Assembly (NCBI GenBank): GCA_028290305.1
Contig: JAQGKC010000144.1
Location: 1-64,000, forward strand
Origin: Bradyrhizobium sp.
GTDB lineage: Bacteria > Pseudomonadota > Alphaproteobacteria > Rhizobiales > Xanthobacteraceae
DNA length: 64,000 nucleotides
Reading direction: 5' to 3'
Made by a program: the position numbers and the translations under genes. Position 1 is the first letter of the stretch, and each line of letters opens with the position of its first letter. Positions 48,147-57,204 of the stretch are shown one piece after another. The notes under the pieces are model-generated. The model ran no database searches, was not told the DNA's origin, and worked only from the letters and a program-made list of their open reading frames with translations.

Positions 48147-49562
48147 TTAGTTCATCTTCTCGATGTCCGGCAGCCTCCACGACTTGTCGAAGAACGCCTT
48201 GGTCGGTGCGTAGGCGCGGAACATGACTTCGAACTTGCCGCCGGGCTTCGTCGGCACCCAGTTTGAATCCTTGCCCACTGGAGCCTGCGGGCCGAAGTAG
48301 ACATCCACCGAACCGTCGGCGTTCTTCTGCATCTCCAGAATTTGCGAAGACCGGCTGGCGCGCGGCAAGTCGCGGACCAGAGCATGGCTCGCGCGGTCGT
48401 AGACCGTCGCTGACCAGTATTGCTCGACCGGCGGGTTCTGCGACACCGTCAGGCGATAGCTCTTGTCGCCGTCGAACGCGTTGCCGTCCTTGTCCTTGAT
48501 GCTGATCAGATAAAACTGGCCGGCGCCCAAGCGCTTGATGCCGATATAGGCGAATGAGTAGGTGAGCCCGCGGGCATCCACCGGATATTTGTCGGGGTCG
48601 TTGAAGTCCTTCTGCACGGCGGCAAGGAGCTCAGGCAGAGCCGGCACCGTCCACCTGCTGCCCTCGTAGAAAGGTGGCAGGCCAGCGTCGTATTTGGCTT
48701 CGAGCCAAGCCTGCGCCTCGTGCACCCCGGTCTCGAGCGCGGCCCTGGTCTTGGCGTCCGGATTGAAAGGCTTGCCCTTCTCGATCCCGATCGACCGCAG
48801 CGGATCGATCATCGCGCGGTCGCGCGGCAGCCACGGCTCGCTCTGAACGATGCGGTCGAGCGAGGTAAAGAAGCTCGCATCGTAGCGGATGGTGGAGTCA
48901 AACACCACGTCCGCGGCATCGGTGAATGTCGTCGCCGGCGGATTGGCGGCCTGCGACAGAGGATAGACCTTGGTTCGCTTGCCATAGGCGACCGATTTGG
49001 AGACATCGGCGCTGCTATGGCTCGCGAGGTTCGAACGCAGCAGCTCGTAGCTGCCGTACGTCGCTGGCCGAAGCGCGGTGTAGCCCGCGGGAACGGCGTC
49101 GCTGTAACCGGGCGGCAGGATCAGGAATTTGACACCCGCGCCCTTGTCGATTCCATACAGGCCCGCATCCTCGAGCGGGATTTGCCAGACATCGACAAAA
49201 TTGGCGTTGAGCGACCCGCCATCCGCAGGCGGCACCTCCACCACAATCGGTCCCTCCCTGGTGTTGAAGAACGCCATGAAGTAGATCGCATCCGGATTGG
49301 GCGTCAGGGTCTGGTTATGCCAGCCGAGCGGACGCGACCAGTAGACGACTTGATTGACCTTGCCGCCGGTCTTGTTGAGCATCTCCTGCAGCATCAGGTC
49401 ATAGTTGACCGCCGACATGCCCCAGTTCACAGCCTCGACGGTGCGGCGCTCGATGGTACGCTCGGCGAGTTGGTCAGGTGTCAACGTCTGCGCAAAAGAC
49501 GCATGTGGAGTCGCCGCCGAGGCCGCGATGGCGAGCGCTGCGATAATGAGCGACTTTGACAT
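48147..49562 (-). CDS. DUF1254/DUF1214 exported protein (second copy)
   Basis: 471 residues from ATG 49562 (AAGGAG upstream), with signal peptide MSKSLIIAALAIAASAATPHASFA. DUF1254 part: VVYWSRPLGWHNQTLTPNPDAIYFMAFF, then VVEVPPADGGSLNANFVDVWQ. DUF1214 part: QYWSATVYDRASHALVRD. The two copies differ in length and are not recent duplicates. Together with the sulfatase upstream they may handle a polymer or xenobiotic outside the cytoplasm, which is inference. Confidence 0.88.
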   Translation of the reverse strand: MSKSLIIAALAIAASAATPHASFAQTLTPDQLAERTIERRTVEAVNWGMSAVNYDLMLQEMLNKTGGKVNQVVYWSRPLGWHNQTLTPNPDAIYFMAFFNTREGPIVVEVPPADGGSLNANFVDVWQIPLEDAGLYGIDKGAGVKFLILPPGYSDAVPAGYTALRPATYGSYELLRSNLASHSSADVSKSVAYGKRTKVYPLSQAANPPATTFTDAADVVFDSTIRYDASFFTSLDRIVQSEPWLPRDRAMIDPLRSIGIEKGKPFNPDAKTRAALETGVHEAQAWLEAKYDAGLPPFYEGSRWTVPALPELLAAVQKDFNDPDKYPVDARGLTYSFAYIGIKRLGAGQFYLISIKDKDGNAFDGDKSYRLTVSQNPPVEQYWSATVYDRASHALVRDLPRASRSSQILEMQKNADGSVDVYFGPQAPVGKDSNWVPTKPGGKFEVMFRAYAPTKAFFDKSWRLPDIEKMN

Positions 49563-49686
49563 CTTACCACTCCTTCTCAAACGGGAAGATCGCTTTCCAA
49601 TCAGTCCTGCTTCGTGTCGTCGACGAGCCAGCCGAACGGAGTCACACCGGCCCGCCACGGACGGACCGGTATGTACGCGACGCCCG

Positions 49687-51510
49687 CTATTTAACGCCGC
49701 GCTGCTGGATTTGCTGCTCGATCATCCTGTTCAAGCCACCGCGAATCCGATCGAGATCCAATCCCTCCGTCAACGCCTTCTTCTGCTTGATGGTGTCCAT
49801 GGTGCTTTCCATGATGTTTGCGGGGTTGAAGCTCGGCGGGAACGAGCGTGGCGGGAAGTCCTTGAATGTCGCCACGAACTGGAAAACTTCGTCCATCGCG
49901 CCGTAGACCTGCCCGACGTGGTTCAGATTCCAGTCCCAGAAGGTGTTGGACGTGATATCGGCTCGCTCGAACGGGTCCTGCATCAGGTTGAATATCTTCT
50001 GCAGGCGGAGTGTCGTGAAGGGCTCGGCCCAAAGGCCCATGGTGCCTTCCTTGCGCTGCTCCGAGAAGACGTACTTGTAGTCGCCCTGCCGGTAGCCGAC
50101 GAGCAAACCGTCGTCGTCGGAGTAGAAGAACTTGTCGCGGGCGCTCTTCGTCCCGTTGTTATTCGCAGCGGTGCCGCTCACGTTGCGCAGGAACGCGGAC
50201 TGGTCGTAACCGTCGAGATGGACCTTGTAGCTGATCCCGTTGGCGGTGTAGCCAGACTTGAGCTTGTTGACGATGTCCGGCTCGCCGGCGATCGCACAGA
50301 GCGTCGGGATCCAGTCGTTGTGACTCATGATCTCGTTGGTGACCGTACCGGGCTTGATTGCGGCCGGCCAGCGCATCAGACATGGCACCCGGAAGGCGCC
50401 TTCCCAATTGGTGTTCTTCTCGGAGCGGAACCAGGTCATGGCGCCGTCCGGCCAAGAGTTCATATGCGGCCCATTGTCACTGGAGTAGACGACGATGGTG
50501 TCATTCGCGATGCCCATATCGTCCAGGGCCTTGAGCAAGGCGCCGATGGTGTCGTCGTGTTCCAGCATGCCGTCGACGTACTCGCTGTCACCGTGAGTGT
50601 AACGGCCACGATGGTCGGTACGGACGTGCGTGCGCAGGTGCATGCGCGTCGCATTGAACCAGCAGAAGAAGGGCTTGCCCGCCGTTTGTTGCCGCTTCAT
50701 GAAGTCGATGGCAGCGCTTGACGTCTCGTCGTCGATGGTTTCCATCCGTTTCTTGGTGAGCGCCCCGGTGTCCTCAATGGTCTGCTTGCCGATCTTGCCG
50801 AAGCGCGGGTCGACCGTCGAATCGTCGCGATCGGTCGCCTTGCACTTCAAGACGCCGCGTGGACCAAATTTAGCTCGGTACCCCGGGTCCTTTGGATAGT
50901 CCGGTAATTCCGGCTCCTCCTCGGCGTTGAGATGGTAGAGGTTGCCGAAGAACTCGTCGAAGCCATTCACGGTCGGCAGCGATTCGTTGCGATCGCCGAC
51001 GTGGTTCTTGCCGAACTGTCCCGTGCCATAGCCAAGGTTCTTGAGCAGGCCGCCGATCGAGGGATCCAACTGGCTCATGCCCATCGGAGCGCCGGGGAAG
51101 CCGACTTTGGTGAGGCCCGAGCGGATGCCGTGCTGACCGGTGAGGAACGCCGCGCGGCCGGCGGTGCACGACTGCTCGCCATAATAGTGGAGGAACTTGA
51201 TGCCTTCGCGGCCGATGCGATCGATGTTCGGTGTCTCGTAGCCCATCAGGCCGTTGGAATAGGCGCTGATGTTCGCGACGCCGATATCGTCACCCCAGAT
51301 AACGACGATGTTGGGTTTGCGACCTGACGGGGCTGCAACCTGCGGCGCCTGCTGTGCCTGTGCGACCTGGCTGCGATCGACGGTACTGATAGCGGTCGCC
51401 GCTGCAAGAGAGGTTCCCGCCAGCAGGATGTTACGGCGGCTTAGTCTGCCATTGTGCAGTTGCTTTGTGGTTTCTTCGGCCTGTCCTTTATCCTTAGTGT
51501 CGCCGGGCAT
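49687..51510 (-). CDS. Tat-exported arylsulfatase (formylglycine type)
   Basis: 607 residues from ATG 51510 (GAAGGAG upstream). Twin-arginine signal: SRRNILLAGTSLAAATA. The sulfatase core starts KPNIVVIWGDDIGVANISAY, with metal-binding Asp pair. The catalytic site is SCTAGRAAFLTGQHG: Cys115 followed by CxAxR instead of the common CxPxR. Metal ligands recur in YSSDNGPHMNSWPDG. The Cys must be oxidised to formylglycine; the gene downstream encodes exactly such an enzyme, though frameshifted here. Substrate unknown; it hydrolyses sulfate esters in the periplasm. Confidence 0.92.
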   Translation of the reverse strand: MPGDTKDKGQAEETTKQLHNGRLSRRNILLAGTSLAAATAISTVDRSQVAQAQQAPQVAAPSGRKPNIVVIWGDDIGVANISAYSNGLMGYETPNIDRIGREGIKFLHYYGEQSCTAGRAAFLTGQHGIRSGLTKVGFPGAPMGMSQLDPSIGGLLKNLGYGTGQFGKNHVGDRNESLPTVNGFDEFFGNLYHLNAEEEPELPDYPKDPGYRAKFGPRGVLKCKATDRDDSTVDPRFGKIGKQTIEDTGALTKKRMETIDDETSSAAIDFMKRQQTAGKPFFCWFNATRMHLRTHVRTDHRGRYTHGDSEYVDGMLEHDDTIGALLKALDDMGIANDTIVVYSSDNGPHMNSWPDGAMTWFRSEKNTNWEGAFRVPCLMRWPAAIKPGTVTNEIMSHNDWIPTLCAIAGEPDIVNKLKSGYTANGISYKVHLDGYDQSAFLRNVSGTAANNNGTKSARDKFFYSDDDGLLVGYRQGDYKYVFSEQRKEGTMGLWAEPFTTLRLQKIFNLMQDPFERADITSNTFWDWNLNHVGQVYGAMDEVFQFVATFKDFPPRSFPPSFNPANIMESTMDTIKQKKALTEGLDLDRIRGGLNRMIEQQIQQRGVK

Positions 51511-51543
51511 TTTGGGCTCCTTCTTCACTACGAGGACTGACAA

Positions 51544-52529
51544 CTATTCCGCGGCCGGTGTCCTCCTTACGCAGCGGAATCCGACATGGCTGGTCGAAGT
51601 GTCGACGGCCTCGGCGTGCCGCGCGGCCGGCCGGTAGCGACGGCAGTAATTCGGCGCACAGAGATGCGACCCGCCCTTCAGTACTTTCCGCGGAATTCTG
51701 ATGTTCGGCAGCCCAGGATCGTAGCTGCCTTCCTCGCGCCCGCCGCGAGGGTTTTCGGGAATGCAGCACGCCTTCGGCGCATCAGCCTCGTGCTTCGGCG
51801 CATACCAGTCCGCCGTCCACTCCCAGACATTGCCGATCATGTCGTGGAGGTCGTAGCCGTTCGGCGCGAAGGCGCTCACCGGCGACGTGCGCGCATATCC
51901 GTCCTGATTGAGATTTTGTGAAAATTGCCCTGCCACGTATTGGCCATGTGCACGCCGCCGGGCGTGAATTCGTCGCCCCAAGCGAACTCGGCCCCATCGA
52001 GACCTCCGCGCGCCGCGAATTCCCATTCGGCTTCGGTCGGAATATCCTTCCCCGCCCACCGCGCATAGGCGAGTGCATCGGAAAAGGAGACGTGCACCAC
52101 CGGATGATCGTCCGATGTATTGATGTTGCTCTTGGGACCGTACGGATGGCGCCAGTCCGCAGCCTTCATGAACGACCACCACTGGCTCCAGTCGTGCAGA
52201 TCGAAGGTGGATGGTGGCCGCACGAACACAAGAGAGCCGGCGTAGAGCATGTGCGACAATGCGCCGGGGTAGTCTTTCGGATCTGGCAGGATTTCCGCCG
52301 TCGTGACGTGACCGGTCGCCTTGACGAACTGCTTGAACCGGCGGTTCGTAACCGGCGTGCGGTCGATCCAGAAGCCATCGACCGTCACGCGATGAACCGG
52401 CGCCTCTTCGGGGTAATGATGGTCGGAGCCCATGCGGAACGTTCCGCCGGGAATCCAAACCATGTCGCTGGTCCGGCTATCTTCCGATGGCCGATCGCTT
52501 CGTTCGATGTCGGTACGCAGCATCATCAT
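51544..52529 (-). pseudogene. Formylglycine-generating enzyme (sulfatase-modifying factor), frameshifted
   Basis: The minus strand from ATG 52529 reads MVWIPGGTFRMGSDHHYPEE and continues to ANTWQGNF near 51930, then changes frame to QNLNQDGYARTSPVSAFAPN, GNVWEWTADWYAP and the active-site pair LCAPNYCRRYRPAARH, ending at 51544. Adding one T to a run of four joins the halves as QGNFSQNLNQDGYA. FGE oxidises the sulfatase Cys to formylglycine using copper and O2. Located right upstream of the sulfatase in the same operon. Given the perfect match on both sides, sequence error is as likely as decay. Confidence 0.85.
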
Positions 52530-52550
52530 GACGCCAACTCCAGGCGTGGG

Positions 52551-52652
52551 CTACTGCGGACAGACGTCCCAGAACCCCTGCGTTCGGCCTGGATCGGTGT
52601 AGTACCAGCAGTAGCCCGCGACGAGAACAAGACTCATCATTGCCGATTGCAT
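52551..52652 (-). CDS. Possible 33-residue membrane peptide
   Basis: A short minus-strand frame, MQSAMMSLVLVAGYCWYYTD then PGRTQGFWDVCPQ, with one hydrophobic stretch, lies just upstream of the FGE gene. GGG lies near but no strong ribosome site. Composition looks protein-like, yet at this size chance cannot be ruled out. Confidence 0.3.
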   Translation of the reverse strand: MQSAMMSLVLVAGYCWYYTDPGRTQGFWDVCPQ

Positions 52653-53092
52653 GTCCAAGCCCTTTCATGTTTGACGCCGCTTCGTTGATCCGTGCGGCGA
52701 TGATATCGGTCAGCACCTCTTCCCTAATTGATCCCCCGTCTTCGAACAGACTCATTCAGTCAATTCAGCGCGTCAACCCAAGATTGATCGAAAATCCAAG
52801 CGGATTTCAGGGCAGCGCGATGAACGAGTCGTGCTTAACACGGAGGTTATTCTTACCCGGTCGGTGAATGATGCTGCGGATTCATCAATCATTTCCATCA
52901 CACGCGCGCGGTTTTGTCGGACAGTTTAGCTAAAAATATTTTTGGATGCGCCGACGACGATTGCCCGTGCGTGTTTTGACGCGCGCGCATTGGTCGCACT
53001 GTGAATTCAATTGTCATCGCGTCGAGATTGCGCACAGACTCGTGCGATTCTGATTTGCGGTCGTTCGTACTTCTTCAGTGGAGCTCGACGCG
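52653..53092. other. Intergenic region without a supported gene
   Basis: 440 bases between the sulfatase/FGE operon and the SphA-family gene. AT-richer than its neighbours around 52921-52960 and with runs of CGCG. It should hold the divergent promoters. Nothing else is seen. Confidence 0.4.
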
Positions 53093-53584
53093 ATGCGACA
53101 TAGTTGCGCGATAGCTTTCGTTGTCGGCGCGCTATTGTTTGCGCATCGAGGCCCGGCGAAAGCCGCCGAAAGCGGCGTTGGCGATTATTTGCTGGGTTCA
53201 CGTGGGGTCGGTGCTGGCATCACACCACCGCCCAGCGTCTACTTTCAGGATGACACATATTTCTACAGTGGGAAGATCGGCGGCGGACGTACATTCCCGA
53301 CGGGAGGCCTGCTGGTCGCAAACGTCTCCGCGCAGAGCTGGATCAATCTTCCGACGACACTATGGATAACGCCTGCGAAGATATTGGGCGGGGATCTCGG
53401 GTTCTCGCTCACGACCCCGTTTGGCGAGCCGCGCGTCAATGCAAGCCATCTCGTGAATTCGGTGCGGTTCGACGTGCAGAACCGCCCAGAGGGGACCGCG
53501 GGCTATTTCACGGTGTCGCTTCCTATCGGACTCGACACAAACGCCCAGATTGAAGCGGGCAAGGCAATCAAAGCCAAATTCTAG
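53093..53584 (+). pseudogene. SphA-family outer-membrane protein with an internal deletion
   Basis: From ATG 53093 a signal peptide (AIAFVVGALLFAHRGPAKAAE) leads to GVGDYLLGSRGVGAGITPPP, VYFQDDTYFYSGKIGGGRTFPTGG and WITPAKILGGDLGFSLTTPFGEPRVNA, the first third of the SphA/MetA-pathway phenol-degradation transporter-like family. Then it jumps to FDVQNRPEGTAGYFTVSLPI, a sequence characteristic of the very end of such proteins (barrel end), ending IKAKF. Relatives are about 300 residues, so roughly half of the barrel is missing in frame at about residue 123. A shortened barrel is unlikely to work. Confidence 0.7.
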
Positions 53585-53906
53585 CGCTGCCTGATTTCGA
53601 AACTCTAGCCGTCGGGCGGGCTGATCTTCGGGAATGAAACCGAAACGGTATGCACCAATGGCCCGCCTCCGGGGTTGGTAAACCAAACGTTAAGCAGCGA
53701 CCGCCGCCCGCGATAACGTGCGGCCGCCGAAGGCGCCGATTCTTCGGCAAAATTCAGTAACTACGCCGTGGATGCGTCGAACCACGCTAAATCTGGCGAA
53801 GATGTCGCAGATTTTACGAAGCAGGCGCTTCATCGGTTTAACCGTTTGTGCAGCCACGGCCTGCATAGTCCAACTAAAGTGACGCGTATCGGCGCGAATT
53901 CATAAA
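53585..53906. other. Intergenic region without a supported gene
   Basis: 322 bases between the SphA-family remnant and the HerA-like gene. No frame has a ribosome site or domain. It carries a CG-rich segment (53696-53740) and presumably the HerA promoter. Confidence 0.4.
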
Positions 53907-55661
53907 ATGACAGGCTTAACTACCGTGACATCCTTCGGACGCGTGATTTCGGTACGTGGATCCCTCGCCCGCGTCGGACTTGTGGCGGCCAGCCAGCTCG
54001 GCCTCTCGGCAATAAGGGCCACCGTCGGCCGGTTCGTCAGCATCCGCTGCGCAAATTCCACCATCGTCGCCATGATCACGGAAGTTTCCTGCGAGGATTT
54101 GCCGACCTCCGACATCTACATCGCCAGTGCGTCGGTCGATCTGCTCGGCGAAATCCTCGGTGGACCGGAACGCCCCAAATTCCAGCGCGGCGTCACCAAC
54201 TATCCAACGATCGGCGATGCTGTCGACCTGATCACCAATCAGGAACTGCGCACGGTTTATGCGCCGACCGGATCGGATCAGATCAATGTCGGGACGCTGC
54301 AGCAGGATCCGTCCGTCATCGCCTATGTCGATGTCGAGGAGATGCTCTCCAAGCACTTCGCGGTGCTCGGCTCTACCGGCGTCGGCAAGTCGAGCGGCGT
54401 GTCGCTGCTGTTGAACGAAATTCTCAAGTCACGACCGAACCTGCGGATTTTCCTGCTCGACGTTCATAACGAGTACGGCCGCTGTTTCGGCGATCGCGCG
54501 CTTGTTCTCAATCCGCGCAATCTGAAGCTGCCGTTCTGGCTGTTCAATTTCGAGGAGATCGTCGATGTGCTGTTCGCCGGACGGCCTGGCGTGCCCGAGG
54601 AACTCGACATCCTGGCCGAGGTCATTCCGGTGGCGAAGGGAATTTATACGCAGTACCAGAACGCCGATCGGGTCGGGTTGAAGCGCATCGATCCAAAGGC
54701 GATCGGCTATACCATCGACACGCCGGTTCCCTATCGGCTGGTCGATCTGATTTCGCTGATCGACGAGCGCATGGGCAAACTCGAGAACCGTTCGTCGCGC
54801 ATCATCTATCACAAGCTGATCTCACGCATCGAAACCGTGCGCAACGATCCGCGTTACGCGTTCATGTTCGATAACGCCAATGTCGGCGGCGACACCATGG
54901 CGGAAGTCATCAGCCATCTGTTCCGACTACCGGCCAACGGCAGGCCGATGACCATCATGCAGCTTGCCGGCTTCCCCGCCGAAGTCGTCGATTCCGTGGT
55001 GTCGGTGCTGTGCCGGATGGCGTTTGATTTCGGCCTGTGGAGCGACGGCGTTTCGCCGTTGTTGTTCGTCTGCGAAGAGGCCCATCGCTACGCCTCCGCC
55101 GATCGCAACATCGGCTTCGGACCGACCCGCAAGGCGGTCTCGCGTATCGCCAAGGAAGGCCGCAAATACGGCGTCTATCTCGGCCTCGTCACGCAGCGGC
55201 CGGCCGAACTCGACGCCACCATCATTTCCCAGTGCAACACGCTGTTTGCGATGCGCCTCGCCAACGAGCGCGACCAGGCGCTGTTGCGTTCGGCAGTCTC
55301 GGACGCCGCGGCAAACCTGCTGTCGTTCGTCCCCTCGCTCGGCACCCGCGAAGTGCTTGCTTTCGGCGAGGGCGTGGCGCTTCCGACCCGGCTGCGCTTC
55401 AAGGAAGTGCCGGTCCACCAATTGCCGCGCAGCGAAGCCACCATTTCGACAGTGCCGTCGGTCGCCGCCGGCCACGATATGCATTTCGTCAGCGCCGTAC
55501 TCGAGCGTTGGCGCGGAGCCACCTCGCATCGCGATGTTCCCAACGATCCCACCATTAACGAACGCCCCGCAGCACGCACGATGGTGGAAGCGCCGATGCT
55601 GCAGCCCTCACTGGGTCTCGATCCCGACCGTTTTTCGCTGCTGAAAAAGCCGCTGCGCTGA
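53907..55661 (+). CDS. HerA-type DNA translocase ATPase
   Basis: 584 residues. An N-terminal HAS-barrel (VTSFGRVISVRGSLARVGLV) is followed by the FtsK/HerA-like ATPase: Walker A GSTGVGKSSGVSLLLNEIL (about 152-170), Walker B LLFVCEEAHRY, sensor TQRPAELDATIISQCNT, arginine finger region RLANERDQALLRSAV. Hexameric HerA pumps DNA, classically with NurA nuclease in archaea and bacteria; no NurA is adjacent. The following gene is an AhpD-like protein. It is a standard part of many rhizobial chromosomes as far as I know. Confidence 0.88.
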   Translation: MTGLTTVTSFGRVISVRGSLARVGLVAASQLGLSAIRATVGRFVSIRCANSTIVAMITEVSCEDLPTSDIYIASASVDLLGEILGGPERPKFQRGVTNYPTIGDAVDLITNQELRTVYAPTGSDQINVGTLQQDPSVIAYVDVEEMLSKHFAVLGSTGVGKSSGVSLLLNEILKSRPNLRIFLLDVHNEYGRCFGDRALVLNPRNLKLPFWLFNFEEIVDVLFAGRPGVPEELDILAEVIPVAKGIYTQYQNADRVGLKRIDPKAIGYTIDTPVPYRLVDLISLIDERMGKLENRSSRIIYHKLISRIETVRNDPRYAFMFDNANVGGDTMAEVISHLFRLPANGRPMTIMQLAGFPAEVVDSVVSVLCRMAFDFGLWSDGVSPLLFVCEEAHRYASADRNIGFGPTRKAVSRIAKEGRKYGVYLGLVTQRPAELDATIISQCNTLFAMRLANERDQALLRSAVSDAAANLLSFVPSLGTREVLAFGEGVALPTRLRFKEVPVHQLPRSEATISTVPSVAAGHDMHFVSAVLERWRGATSHRDVPNDPTINERPAARTMVEAPMLQPSLGLDPDRFSLLKKPLR

Positions 55662-55768
55662 CGGTTTAGAGCCGGCGTGACACCTCACGCCGGCGTGGTT
55701 TGCGGGCGTGCGGCCATCGACTATGGTCTCGCTCGACCGCATCACGCGGTGTGAGCTGGAACCTCTCC

Positions 55769-56344
55769 ATGACGCAAACCATCAAACGCTTCCCGACGCC
55801 CGCCATCGACAAGCTGCCGGAGGACATCCGCACCCGCCTCCTCGCGGTGCAGGAGAAGTCCGGCTTCGTTCCGAATGTGTTCCTGACGCTGGCCTATCGG
55901 CCTGATGAATTTCGCGCGTTCTTTGCCTATCACGATGCCCTGATGGACAAGGACGGCGGCCTTACCAAGGCCGAACGCGAGATGATCGTGGTTGCGACCA
56001 GCAGCGCCAATCAATGCCATTATTGCGTGATCGCGCATGGCGCGATCCTGCGCATCCGCGCGAAGAACCCGCAGATCGCCGATCAGATCGCCATCAACTA
56101 CCGCAAGGCGGATATCACGCCTCGCCAGCGTGCCATGCTCGACTTCGCCATGAAGGTCAGCACCGAAGCGCACAAGATTTCCGAACAGGATTTCACCGAT
56201 ATCGCCAGCCACGGTTTCACCGACGACGACGTTTGGGACATCGCCGCGATCTCGGCGTTCTTCGCACTGTCGAACCGCATGGCCAACGTCACCGCCATGC
56301 GCCCGAACGACGAATTCTACATGATGGGGCGCTTGCCGAAATAA
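55769..56344 (+). CDS. Peroxidase-related protein, AhpD/carboxymuconolactone decarboxylase fold
   Basis: 191 residues from ATG 55769; a longer frame to 55700 is less likely. The CMD helices and the redox motif ANQCHYCVIAHGAI (CxxC with following His) are intact, the mark of AhpD-type alkylhydroperoxidases. MRPNDEFYMMG at the end is typical of the 'peroxidase-related' subfamily. It likely reduces peroxides with an acyl-lipoyl or other thiol donor. It follows the HerA gene and ends shortly before a strong hairpin. Confidence 0.9.
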   Translation: MTQTIKRFPTPAIDKLPEDIRTRLLAVQEKSGFVPNVFLTLAYRPDEFRAFFAYHDALMDKDGGLTKAEREMIVVATSSANQCHYCVIAHGAILRIRAKNPQIADQIAINYRKADITPRQRAMLDFAMKVSTEAHKISEQDFTDIASHGFTDDDVWDIAAISAFFALSNRMANVTAMRPNDEFYMMGRLPK

Positions 56345-56365
56345 GCTGCCGGCTTCGGACAGGCG

Positions 56366-56470
56366 CCTCTAGAGCCTCCGTTCCGATTGAATCGGAACGG
56401 AGGCTCTAGTTTTTATTTTGACGCGTTTTCTTCACGCGAACCGGTATCCACTTCGCTGGAAAACGCTCTA
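56366..56470. repeat. Dispersed Rhizobiales palindromic repeat, also a terminator
   Basis: Positions 56369-56388 and 56390-56409 are a perfect 20-base inverted repeat around one base, followed by a T-run (56410-56418). The adjoining block 56419-56470 (GACGCGTTTTCTTCACGCGA, then CGGTATCCACTTCGCTGGAA and AACGCTCTA) belongs, as I recall, to a dispersed repeat found many times in Bradyrhizobium-type genomes. It sits at the end of the AhpD-like gene and its far end overlaps the stop of the ParB-like gene. Confidence 0.8.
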
Positions 56471-57094
56471 ATCGTCCGACGCCGGTCCGCACCAGCCGGG
56501 CAAATAGATCGCGTCCTTGCTCTTGGCCAGGCCAATCGCTTTCTCGATGGCCTTCTCGAAATTGGCGTCCACGCTCTTGCGGGGCATTTTCCGGCGCAGG
56601 AAATCGGCCCACAGGAATTCGCTGAACGGCGTAGTGTCCTTGGCAAAGCCGCCGACGCGCCGCAATTCACCGGCGAGGCTGCGGAACGGGTCGTCTTTGA
56701 GGGCCGTCACCGATTTCGGAAGGTCTTTGAAATGGCGGCGTTCGCCCTTGGCGTCGTATGGATAGACCCACCGTTTATTATCCATCACACCCCAGAACGC
56801 GTCCCATTCTACCATGCTGAGATCGCCGATGACGGTGACGAGAATATCTTTCACGCCCTCATCGTGAAGCGCGCGCGCCAGATGATGATGATCGACCACA
56901 TAGTAGCGCGTGTCGGGCCCCAGAACGACCGGGATCATGTGCTTGCCCAGCAGCTCCGCCTGCTTTTTCGTTGATTTGTGTTCTCGCCAGCGCTTGCGCT
57001 TTTCCTTGACCTCTCTCATTCCAACGGTCATCTGGGTCGGACGCAGCGAGAGGATTGGAATCGGCTGCAAGAGCGGTTCGCGCGTGTTCGCCAT
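56468..57094 (-). CDS. ParB/sulfiredoxin-fold (ParBc_2) protein
   Basis: 208 residues from ATG 57094. PILSLRPTQMTVGMREVKEKRKRW opens the ParB-like N-domain and DTRYYVVDHHHLARALHDEGV carries the GxxRxxA-like nucleotide-binding motif in altered form. The rest, KDILVTVIGDLSMVEWDAFWGVM and a helical C-terminus, matches the ParBc_2 family of putative nucleases rather than chromosome-segregation ParB. No ParA neighbour. It diverges from the KirBac gene. Function unknown; the stop codon lies in the repeat. Confidence 0.75.
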   Translation of the reverse strand: MANTREPLLQPIPILSLRPTQMTVGMREVKEKRKRWREHKSTKKQAELLGKHMIPVVLGPDTRYYVVDHHHLARALHDEGVKDILVTVIGDLSMVEWDAFWGVMDNKRWVYPYDAKGERRHFKDLPKSVTALKDDPFRSLAGELRRVGGFAKDTTPFSEFLWADFLRRKMPRKSVDANFEKAIEKAIGLAKSKDAIYLPGWCGPASDD

Positions 57095-57204
57095 AACTTG
57101 AAACCCCCATGTCTGACGGGCACCCCCCCTGAAGTTAGACCGATTATGGCATGGTGGCGCAGGCAATTAAATACCTTTGCGCCGGAGCCAAGAGATTTGG
57201 AAAG

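Noticed and set aside
53907..56344. HerA plus neighbour as an anti-phage system
   Set aside because: The neighbour is an AhpD-like peroxidase and not a nuclease or Sir2; no defence gene is adjacent, and the pair looks like ordinary chromosome content.
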